The notes under the pieces were generated by a model that had not been told where the DNA came from, did not search any database, and saw nothing but the letters and a program-made list of their open reading frames with translations. The position numbers and the translations under genes were made by a program. Of a stretch of 11,615 bases of DNA, positions 1-5,846 are shown piece after piece (the stretch's first letter is position 1; every line of letters starts with the position of its first letter). The stretch is from Nitrosomonadales bacterium (lineage in GTDB: Bacteria > Pseudomonadota > Gammaproteobacteria > Burkholderiales > Gallionellaceae): contig JACREA010000043.1 of the NCBI GenBank assembly GCA_016218465.1, positions 1-11,615 on the forward strand, written 5' to 3'.

Positions 1-641
1 AAGGCCCAGAAGACCCAGAACTGGAACATCGCACTGTATGACCCTTTCGAAAGCTCCTGAATGTCAAATGTCTCTCCACCCGTGAAGTACAGCGCCAGTA
101 TCGCCACCAGCATCGGAAGGCTTCCCACCATCGTAAAGAGGAAGAACTTCAAAGCGGCATATACCCGGCGGTGGCCACCCCATACCCCGATGATAAGAAA
201 CATCGGGATGAGTTCGGCCTCCCAGAAAACGAAGAACAGGAGCAAATCAAGCGACACGAAGACCCCGATTAGCGCCGCCTCCATGATCAGGATCGCCATC
301 ATGTATTCCTTGACCCGGGTATCGATGGCTTTCCATGAACAGAGCACGCAGAGCGGAGTAATCAGGGTGGTGAGCAAAACCAGAAGCACGCTGATACCGT
401 CCACACCGACGGCATAATTAACGTTGAAAGCGGGTATCCAGGACACCCGCGTAACAAACTGCATCTCGTGGGTGGAGGTATCGAAGAGAAACCATAGCGG
501 AAGCGAAACAGCAAAAACCAGCAAGGAAAAAGCGAGTGCGATCCGGCGTGCCCACTCATCATTGCGCGGGGCGACGCCGATTATAGCCGCACCGAGGAGT
601 GGGAGAATTATGATCAAACTCAAAAGATTGGATTCGTGCAT
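1..641 (-). CDS. nuoM: NADH-quinone oxidoreductase subunit M (NuoM), 5' part, cut by window edge
   Basis: This is a membrane antiporter-like subunit of complex I that couples quinone reduction to proton translocation. Only the first 213 codons are in the window; the frame runs open off the low-coordinate edge. The start is the ATG at 641. It lies 13 nt after the upstream stop codon, and a GAGG overlapping that stop can serve as ribosome-binding site at rather long spacing. The protein begins with a hydrophobic helix (residues 6-23). It carries the NuoM hallmark VGVDGISV (residues 78-85) and FVFWEAELIPMFLIIGVWGG (residues 137-156). E141 matches the essential TM5 glutamate of the family (E144 in E. 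coli NuoM). K165, in ALKFFLFT, sits in the next helix as in NuoM. These motifs separate it from the two MrpD-like subunits encoded just upstream. NuoN is expected next, outside the window. Identity is firm; only the C-terminal part is unseen. Confidence 0.95.
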   Translation of the reverse strand, partial: MHESNLLSLIIILPLLGAAIIGVAPRNDEWARRIALAFSLLVFAVSLPLWFLFDTSTHEMQFVTRVSWIPAFNVNYAVGVDGISVLLVLLTTLITPLCVLCSWKAIDTRVKEYMMAILIMEAALIGVFVSLDLLLFFVFWEAELIPMFLIIGVWGGHRRVYAALKFFLFTMVGSLPMLVAILALYFTGGETFDIQELSKGSYSAMFQFWVFWA

Positions 642-654
642 CACGCTATAAACC

Positions 655-2403
655 TCAGAACAGTGAATAAAGGCTCAGGATTAGAAGTGACCCCACCATA
701 ACCAGAGCGTATTGCTGGAGCTGTCCGGTCTGCATCTGACGCATTGCGCCAGCTCCTCGCACCACCCCGGCCGCAATGGCGTTGACAGCACCGTCAATAA
801 CGTTCTTGTCAAGCCAGAGTCCTTTTGCCCCAAGGACCAGATTGCCGCGGAACACATGGCGGTACACCTGGATAAACCAGTTCTCGATGGGCGCTACCAC
901 GCGATACACGAACTGCATGAAAACGCCCGCGCCCTTCCGGTAAAACCAGTCAATATCCAGGGTAATCTTGCGCAGTCCACCGAGCTTCTTGCGCAGCATG
1001 AAAAAGCCCATGGCAGTAAACAGCAGTATCTGCAAAGCCCAGATGATATGGGTTGGCGTGTAGGAATGGTATTCAACAACGTTCGGCAGTTTGTCGTAAA
1101 GCCAAGCGGGATAGACACCGATGAAGACACACAAAAATGCGGCCATTCCCATCGCCACCAGCATGTTGCGCGGCGGTTCGGTCGGTCGTGCTCCGCAATC
1201 TTTGCCGAAGAAAGTGTAATAGGGTATCTTCAGCCCAAGACACAGGAACGTTCCGACGGAAGCCATGGTGAGCAGCAGCCATATCTGGGGAAGATGCATC
1301 TCGGCAGCGGCGGAGATTTCCATGGATTTGCTCACGAATCCGCTGAACAGGGGAAAAGCTGAAATCGACAAGGCGCCGATCATATAGAGGACGAAAGTCA
1401 CGGGCATGTAGCGGTATAAACCTCCCAGATCACTTAGCTTGCTCTGCCCCGTCATCTGAAGGACTGCCCCCGCCCCCATAAAGAGAAGTCCTTTGTACAG
1501 GATGTGCGCGAAAGCATGGGCGACAGCACCGTTGATAGCCAGAGCCGATCCCATTCCCACGGCGGCCACCATGAAGCCCACCTGGCTGATGATGTGGTAG
1601 CCGAGAAGCCTGCGGATATCGTTCGATAGCATGGCAAATACCACGCCGTAGAGTGCCATGATCGTGCCCATCCAGATGAGCAGCTCCGTCCCCGGGTAAG
1701 CGCGGGTCAGCGCATAGACCGCAGTCTTCGTGGTGAAGGCACTCAGGAAAACCGCGCCAGTTACCGTTGCCTCGGGGTAAGCATCGGTCAACCAAGCGTG
1801 CAGCGGAGGAACGGCAGCGTTGAGCATAAAGCCGATCAGGATGAGATAGAATGCCGCGCCATTTACCTGCTGCATACCTTCGAAACGGATCGATCCGGTC
1901 GTTGCATAAAAGATCAATATCCCGGCAAGGAGCACCAGGCCGCCGACGGCATGCACGAGCAGATACCGGTACCCGGCTTCGATCGAGGCCTTTACCCGGC
2001 GCGACCAGATGAGCCAGACCGAGGCGAACGCCATGAGTTCCCAGAACGTAAAGAACGTCAGCAGATCGCCGGCAAAAGTTGCCCCGAGCGATGACCCTGC
2101 ATAGACGAACGCGGCGATATGCTGACTATTGTCCTTGACATGCAGCGCATAGGTCGCCCCGATCAACGCAGCGCTCGAGAACACAAACGCGAAAGCAAGG
2201 CTGAGCTTGTCAACACGACCGAAGATCAGTTCAAATCCGAGGAATTTGACGACACCATAAACACCAGGCGACATCAACATCACAGTCAGCAGAGCAAGGG
2301 CCGGGAGGATGACGATATAAATCTGCTGCACTCTCCCCTTGAAGAAAGGAATGAACAATGCCCCCAGAATGAGGAAAGCTGAAGGGTGTACCCAGTCAAT
2401 CAT
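655..2403 (-). CDS. MrpD-like antiporter subunit with NuoL-type C-terminal arm, in the nuoL position
   Basis: This 582-aa polytopic membrane protein is of the proton-translocating NuoL/M/N-MrpA/D family and probably acts as the distal pump of a modified complex I. The ATG at 2403 is preferred: it overlaps the previous gene's end by 8 nt and has AGAGGA 8 nt upstream. An in-frame start 20 codons earlier would lie deeper in that gene and add a polar leader. The core is MrpD-like, not canonical NuoL: TFWELMAF has the TM5 glutamate E122, the next hallmark is PPLHAWLTDAYPEATVTGAV (residues 199-218), K226 lies in TM8, K304 in ILYKGLLF, and K359 in FSGFVSKS matches the TM12 lysine. The usual TM7 lysine is N195. 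Residues about 483-560 form a long amphipathic stretch leading to QTGQLQQYALVMV and a last membrane helix, as at the NuoL C-terminus. It could also be annotated nuoL or as a cation/proton antiporter subunit D. Family assignment is firm; the lateral-arm role is inferred. Confidence 0.88.
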   Translation of the reverse strand: MIDWVHPSAFLILGALFIPFFKGRVQQIYIVILPALALLTVMLMSPGVYGVVKFLGFELIFGRVDKLSLAFAFVFSSAALIGATYALHVKDNSQHIAAFVYAGSSLGATFAGDLLTFFTFWELMAFASVWLIWSRRVKASIEAGYRYLLVHAVGGLVLLAGILIFYATTGSIRFEGMQQVNGAAFYLILIGFMLNAAVPPLHAWLTDAYPEATVTGAVFLSAFTTKTAVYALTRAYPGTELLIWMGTIMALYGVVFAMLSNDIRRLLGYHIISQVGFMVAAVGMGSALAINGAVAHAFAHILYKGLLFMGAGAVLQMTGQSKLSDLGGLYRYMPVTFVLYMIGALSISAFPLFSGFVSKSMEISAAAEMHLPQIWLLLTMASVGTFLCLGLKIPYYTFFGKDCGARPTEPPRNMLVAMGMAAFLCVFIGVYPAWLYDKLPNVVEYHSYTPTHIIWALQILLFTAMGFFMLRKKLGGLRKITLDIDWFYRKGAGVFMQFVYRVVAPIENWFIQVYRHVFRGNLVLGAKGLWLDKNVIDGAVNAIAAGVVRGAGAMRQMQTGQLQQYALVMVGSLLILSLYSLF

Positions 2404-2647
2404 TGTAGTAATCCTCTGATCGTCCCAGCCAATAGTGTCCCAATGTCTTCGAAACGACGACAATCAGGGTAAAAGAAACCAACCCGTAGGCGGCACTGAA
2501 TCCCGGGATTTCATCCCAGAAAAATTCCGAGTGGTGCCGGGGAAGAAAAAAATCAATCACAACAATGAGCGCCAGAACCGCGAAACCGATGCGCTGCAAC
2601 GTCTTCGCGTTATTCACCAGCTTTTCCAGAATTTTGCCAATATTCAT
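2396..2647 (-). CDS. Small two-helix membrane protein between two antiporter subunits
   Basis: This 83-aa protein is of unknown function. Residues 1-18 are polar and basic, and a hydrophobic helix spans about 19-35. A loop with PRHH and FFWDEIPGF (residues 36-50) follows, then a second helix from about 51 to 69 that ends in a lysine (SKTLG), and an acidic tail, RSEDYYND. The ATG at 2647 shares one base with the previous stop (TGATG), and a GTG at 2650 would add one residue. AAGGTGGGG lies just upstream. The 3' end overlaps the next gene by 8 nt, so the three genes are probably translationally coupled. Small proteins of this look, with an IPGF motif and an EDYY tail, occur beside MrpD-like genes in other bacteria as far as I recall; I cannot name a Pfam family. 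By position it may be an accessory subunit joining the two antiporter modules, loosely comparable to NuoK or MrpC. That role is inference. Confidence 0.8.
   Translation of the reverse strand: MNIGKILEKLVNNAKTLQRIGFAVLALIVVIDFFLPRHHSEFFWDEIPGFSAAYGLVSFTLIVVVSKTLGHYWLGRSEDYYND
2412..2417 (-). promoter_or_regulatory. Ribosome-binding site of the 582-aa antiporter subunit
   Basis: AGAGGA on the minus strand, 8 nt before the ATG at 2403 and inside the last codons of the 83-aa gene. It supports the ATG at 2403 over the earlier in-frame start at 2463. Confidence 0.6.
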
Positions 2648-4134
2648 CACCGAATCCCCACCTTGATTAAATTAAGAAAATGATCCGGATATATCCCCAG
2701 AATCACCGTTCCAGCCGCCGTAATCAGCAACGGTATCAGGCAGTTGTAGGGCGCTTCGCTGACGCCTTCATGCCCGTCCGCAGGAGGGGTTCCGAACACG
2801 GCCTTGTAGACCACCGGCGCGAAGTACGCCACGTTGAGCAGGCTGCTGGTCAGTATCACCCCGAGCAGCATCCAGCTCTTGGTCTCGATGGTGCCGATGG
2901 CAAGGTTCCACTTGGTGATGAATCCTGCGAACAGCGGCACTCCGATAATGCTGAGTGACCCGACGGCGAAGGCTGCGATCGTCCATGGCATTTTCCGTGC
3001 AATCCCGTGCATTTCACTGATGTTGGTCTTGTGCGACGCGACATAGATCGCGCCGGCGCAGAAGAACAGCGTGATTTTCGTGAAGGCATGATTCACGATA
3101 TGAATGATGCCTCCGGTGATTCCGCTGACCGACAGCAGGGCCACGCCCAATACGATGTACGAAAGCTGGCTCACTGTGGAATAAGCCAGCCGCATCTTGA
3201 GATTGTCCTGGGTAAGCGCATAGGCCGACGATGCCAGGATGGTGATGGAAGCGATAATGGCCGTGTAGTCGCCCAAGCTGAGTTTCTGCATCATCGAAAC
3301 CCCGAAAACGTCAACCACCAACCGGACAATACAGAATGCACCGACCTTTACCACCGCCACGGCGTGGAGAAGAGCGCTAACCGGCGTGGGTGCCACCATC
3401 GCTGAGGGAAGCCAGTTATGCATCGGCATGAGCCCGGCCTTGGCAAAGCCATACAGGAACATGAAATACATTATCGTCAGGAGAGTAGGTATCTCCATCC
3501 CCGAGAACGTCGTGGCCGCAATCCCAGAGAACATCCCCGCCTTGTTGAAGTCCAGCGTGCCGGTAAGGCAATACGTCAGGATGATGGCGCCCAGAAGTAT
3601 GCTGCTCGATGCTCCCACCAGATACAACAGGTACTTGCGCCCTGCATCCCAGTCCTTGGCGGCTTCATTGTGAATAACCAGCGGCAAAGTGCACAGGCTC
3701 AGTACTTCGTAGAAAAAGAACAGCGTGAACAGATTCCCCGCAAAGGCGACCCCCATGGCCGAAGACAGGGCAATGGCAAAGCAGGTGTAATATCTCGTCT
3801 GTGCGTGCTCCTCGAGAGTGCGCATGTAGCCCATGGAATAAACCGTGGTGATAATCCACAGAAATGAGGACGTCGTGGCAAAGAGCAAACCGATGCCGTC
3901 CACCTTGAAGGCGAGTTCAACACCGGGCATGATTTTGAAGACCGTGTACTTGATCATTACCCCGGAAAGAATAACGGGGGTCATGGATATCACGATCAGG
4001 AACTTGATGACACCCGCACCAATGGACCAACCCTCTCTCAGGTTTGGATTCCGGTAAGAATACATGACCAGCACGGCAGCAATTGCCGAGACCAGCACTG
4101 CCAGAAGAGGTTTTATTGAAATCAATGTTTCCAT
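2647..4134 (-). CDS. MrpD/NuoM-like antiporter subunit, extra pump module of complex I
   Basis: This 495-aa membrane protein of the NuoL/M/N-MrpD family lies directly after nuoK, where nuoL normally stands. It probably forms a proton channel in the membrane arm. Visible family residues are the TM5 glutamate E143 in FFFYEVLSL, the TM7 lysine K232 in FAKAGLMPMHNWLPSAM, and VAPTPVSALLHAVAVVKVG with the TM8 lysine K263. K353 lies in HAFTKITLFF, and the TM12 lysine K408 in FAGFITKWNLA. It ends soon after the last core helix (GIYPDHFLNLIKVGIR), with no lateral arm, so it resembles NuoM or NuoN in architecture. All key charges are present, so it looks competent to pump. The start is the ATG at 4134. 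No longer in-frame start is seen nearby, and the ribosome-binding site is weak. The stop overlaps the 83-aa gene (TGATG). Annotation pipelines may call it nuoM, nuoL or mnhD; the context argues for a complex I subunit and not a free antiporter. Confidence 0.9.
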   Translation of the reverse strand: METLISIKPLLAVLVSAIAAVLVMYSYRNPNLREGWSIGAGVIKFLIVISMTPVILSGVMIKYTVFKIMPGVELAFKVDGIGLLFATTSSFLWIITTVYSMGYMRTLEEHAQTRYYTCFAIALSSAMGVAFAGNLFTLFFFYEVLSLCTLPLVIHNEAAKDWDAGRKYLLYLVGASSSILLGAIILTYCLTGTLDFNKAGMFSGIAATTFSGMEIPTLLTIMYFMFLYGFAKAGLMPMHNWLPSAMVAPTPVSALLHAVAVVKVGAFCIVRLVVDVFGVSMMQKLSLGDYTAIIASITILASSAYALTQDNLKMRLAYSTVSQLSYIVLGVALLSVSGITGGIIHIVNHAFTKITLFFCAGAIYVASHKTNISEMHGIARKMPWTIAAFAVGSLSIIGVPLFAGFITKWNLAIGTIETKSWMLLGVILTSSLLNVAYFAPVVYKAVFGTPPADGHEGVSEAPYNCLIPLLITAAGTVILGIYPDHFLNLIKVGIR

Positions 4135-4250
4135 GTGGTCATCCGGTTCATCTCCGCAAGTGAAAAGGCGGCGAAATTATTATTCACCGGTTTATTCATC
4201 CACAGACTATTTTTCTTTACTGTCATCATTATCACCATTGCACCGACGCA

Positions 4251-4556
4251 TTATCCCTTCAGCTCTTTCCAGTCGGCCACTTCTATCGTCTGCCGATTGC
4301 GGAAAAGCAGCACAACTATTGCAAGCCCGATGGCCGCTTCGGCAGCGGCAACCACCAATATGAAAAAGACAAATATCTGGCCGGCGGGGTCTCCCCGATA
4401 GTGCGAGAATGCGACGAAATTCGTATTCACCGCCAGCAGCATCAACTCGATCGCCATCAACACATTGATGATGTTCTTCCGCTTGAACAGAATACCGGCA
4501 ACTCCCATACAGAAGATGACCGCTCCAAGAATCAGGAAATCCGAAAGAACGATCAT
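4251..4556 (-). CDS. nuoK: NADH-quinone oxidoreductase subunit K (NuoK)
   Basis: This small membrane subunit of complex I is related to MrpC and contributes to the proton path next to NuoJ and NuoN. The 101 aa match the usual length and form three membrane helices. The two conserved membrane glutamates are present: E37 in LMAIELMLLAVN and E73 in AAAEAAIGLAIV, corresponding to E36 and E72 of E. coli. The ATG at 4556 overlaps the nuoJ stop by 4 nt (ATGA), so the pair is translationally coupled. A 116-bp AT-rich gap follows before the first MrpD-like gene, which is the largest gene-free stretch in the window and marks the point where the canonical gene order changes. It holds no clear hairpin or terminator. 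Confidence 0.97.
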   Translation of the reverse strand: MIVLSDFLILGAVIFCMGVAGILFKRKNIINVLMAIELMLLAVNTNFVAFSHYRGDPAGQIFVFFILVVAAAEAAIGLAIVVLLFRNRQTIEVADWKELKG

Positions 4557-5191
4557 CTTGCAACCTCTGCTGTTCTGTCTGCATTTACTCGGGCGTGAAT
4601 CTCCGGGGGCATTTTGACCAGGCGCACGCGATCCGCCTTCTTGACCGAAATCTGTTCGTCAATCGCCTGCGATTTCGCATCCTTACGGCGGCGCGAGGTC
4701 AAAGCAATCGCGGCAACCATTGCCACCAGCAGAATCACGGCGGCAATCTCAAAAGGGAAAACATAATCTGTATAAATTAAACGCCCCAGCTCTTTGGTAT
4801 TGCTGTAATTGGCCCCATGCTTGATCGCTGCCTTTCCGGCGAATGTCCTGGATGAACTCAAAACCCAAGCCATCTCGAATGCCATCAAGCCGGCCAACAC
4901 CGCACCGAATGGCAGCCAGCGCATTAAACCTTCACGCAGCCGCACCATATTGATGTCCAACATCATCACCACAAACAGGAACAGCACCATTACCGCACCG
5001 ACATACACCAGCACCAGCGAGATGGCCAGAAATTCTGCTTCCAGCAATATCCAGATGCCTGATGAGCTGATGAAAGCCAGTACCAGGAACAGCACAGCAT
5101 GCACCGGGTTGCGTGCGGTGATTACGCGCAACGCCGCGAACACGGTCAGTGCAGCGAATACATAAAACAAGATGGTCTCGAAATTTATCAT
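4553..5191 (-). CDS. nuoJ: NADH-quinone oxidoreductase subunit J (NuoJ)
   Basis: This membrane subunit of complex I (212 aa) has five predicted helices and sits between NuoH and NuoK, and its third helix takes part in the conformational coupling of quinone reduction to pumping. The signature is FLAISLVLVYVGAVMVLFLF at residues 54-73, the TM3 region with the conserved Y63, followed by VVMMLD. The upstream part (residues 25-36) has the usual TARNPVHAVLFL. After the last helix (about 148-166) comes a basic cytoplasmic tail (RRRKDAKSQ and onward). The ATG at 5191 is chosen over an in-frame start at 5251: AAAGGG stands 7 nt upstream, the protein then begins MINFETILFY as in the family, and the longer version would be encoded by the heptamer repeat region. 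The stop overlaps nuoK. Confidence 0.95.
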   Translation of the reverse strand: MINFETILFYVFAALTVFAALRVITARNPVHAVLFLVLAFISSSGIWILLEAEFLAISLVLVYVGAVMVLFLFVVMMLDINMVRLREGLMRWLPFGAVLAGLMAFEMAWVLSSSRTFAGKAAIKHGANYSNTKELGRLIYTDYVFPFEIAAVILLVAMVAAIALTSRRRKDAKSQAIDEQISVKKADRVRLVKMPPEIHARVNADRTAEVAR

Positions 5192-5198
5192 CAATAAA

Positions 5199-5204
5199 CC
5201 CTTT
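5199..5204 (-). promoter_or_regulatory. Ribosome-binding site of nuoJ
   Basis: AAAGGG on the minus strand, 7 nt before the ATG at 5191. It decides the nuoJ start against the upstream in-frame start at 5251. Confidence 0.55.
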
Positions 5205-5212
5205 AAAATTTC

Positions 5213-5309
5213 GGATAAGGGATAAGGGAGAAGGGAGAAGAGTAAGACCATGGCACCGCTTTGTGTCTTTCTCTTTTCACCCTTATCCCTTCCCTCTTAT
5301 CCCTTATCT
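5213..5309. repeat. Inverted arrays of a GGATAAG-type heptamer between nuoI and nuoJ
   Basis: On the plus strand, 5213-5240 reads as four head-to-tail heptamers: GGATAAG, GGATAAG, GGAGAAG, GGAGAAG. On the opposite strand, 5309-5268 reads as AGATAAG, GGATAAG, AGGGAAG, GGATAAG, GGTGAAA, AGAGAAA. The two arrays face each other across a unique core of about 27 bp (5241-5267). The outer 13 bases (5214-5226 and 5296-5308) are perfectly complementary, so the transcript can fold into a long imperfect hairpin with one purine-rich and one pyrimidine-rich arm. The repeat contains the nuoI stop codon (5304-5306) and fills most of the nuoI-nuoJ gap. It is probably a dispersed intergenic repeat or miniature element, not a terminator, because there is no U-run and the operon continues. 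Confidence 0.85.
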
Positions 5310-5792
5310 GTACTTCGCATCGGCCAGCCGATCCTTGGCGATTTGTTCTTCATATTTGTCGCCCATCGCCAGCAGCATCTGCTTGGTGTAATACAGGTCG
5401 CCGGGCTTATCGCCGTAATACTCGAACATGCGCGTTTCGACGATCGCATCCACCGGGCAGGATTCCTCGCAGAAGCCGCAAAAGATGCACTTGTACAGAT
5501 CGATGTCATATTGCGTGGTGCGGCGCGTACCATCCTCGCGCTCGGCAATTTCGATTTTAATGGCCAGCGCAGGGCAGACTGCCTCGCACAGCTTGCAACC
5601 TATGCAACGCTCTTCACCGTTGGCATAGCGGCGTTTCGCGTGCAGGCCACGAAAACGGAATCCCAGCGGAGTTTTCTCTTCCGGATACTGCACGGTAATC
5701 TTGCGCGCAAAGAAATACCGCCCTGTCAGCGCCATGCCCTTGACCAGCTCATAGAGCAGAAAGGTCTTGAAGAAGTTTGTTATTTTTTCCAT
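5304..5792 (-). CDS. nuoI: NADH-quinone oxidoreductase subunit I (NuoI), 8Fe ferredoxin-type
   Basis: This peripheral-arm subunit passes electrons through two [4Fe-4S] clusters (N6a and N6b) towards cluster N2 and quinone. The 162 aa match the usual length. Two ferredoxin motifs are intact: C63-x2-C66-x2-C69-x3-C73 followed by P, and C102-x2-C105-x2-C108-x3-C112 followed by P. The N-terminal 35 residues contain the amphipathic and hydrophobic stretch that anchors NuoI on the membrane arm. The ATG at 5792 gives the family N-terminus; the ribosome-binding site is poor (only AAG-like bases upstream). The gene is bracketed by repeats: a GC-rich palindrome at the nuoH stop upstream, and heptamer arrays overlapping its own stop downstream. 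These are unlike the overlapping junctions elsewhere in the operon. Confidence 0.97.
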   Translation of the reverse strand: MEKITNFFKTFLLYELVKGMALTGRYFFARKITVQYPEEKTPLGFRFRGLHAKRRYANGEERCIGCKLCEAVCPALAIKIEIAEREDGTRRTTQYDIDLYKCIFCGFCEESCPVDAIVETRMFEYYGDKPGDLYYTKQMLLAMGDKYEEQIAKDRLADAKYR

Positions 5793-5818
5793 GTCTTAAA
5801 ACTTTGTCGGGTATCCTT

Positions 5819-5846
5819 GTACGGGCGAGATTATTCGCGCCCCTAC
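5819..5846. repeat. GC-rich palindrome containing the nuoH stop codon
   Basis: Minus-strand reading gives GTAGGGGCG, a 10-nt centre (CGAATAATCT), then CGCCCGTAC. The 9-bp arms pair with one mismatch, and the centre can add two inner pairs around ATAA. The nuoH stop TAG (5843-5845) is part of the outer stem. The GTAGGGGCG palindrome resembles dispersed intergenic repeats I have seen in many bacterial genomes, so this looks like a repeat insertion that supplied or flanked the stop. No U-tract follows (the next bases are AAGGATACCC), so a terminator is unlikely. A role in mRNA stability or processing is possible. Confidence 0.7.

Noticed and set aside
61..417. Plus-strand frame of 118 codons at the window start
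   Set aside because: The minus strand here encodes an unmistakable NuoM N-terminal half, open to the window edge.
655..4134. A stand-alone Mrp-type Na+/H+ antiporter operon
   Set aside because: The partner genes mrpA, B, C, E, F and G are absent, the two proteins sit between nuoK and nuoM with tight coupling, and the 582-aa protein has a NuoL-type lateral arm.
4122..4238. 38-codon minus-strand frame between nuoK and the 495-aa antiporter gene
   Set aside because: No ribosome-binding site, no hydrophobic helix or motif, and partial overlap with the next gene; too little to call a gene.
5268..5309. Possible rho-independent terminator after nuoI
   Set aside because: The stem is long but made of degenerate heptamers, there is no following U-tract, and essential complex I genes continue downstream.
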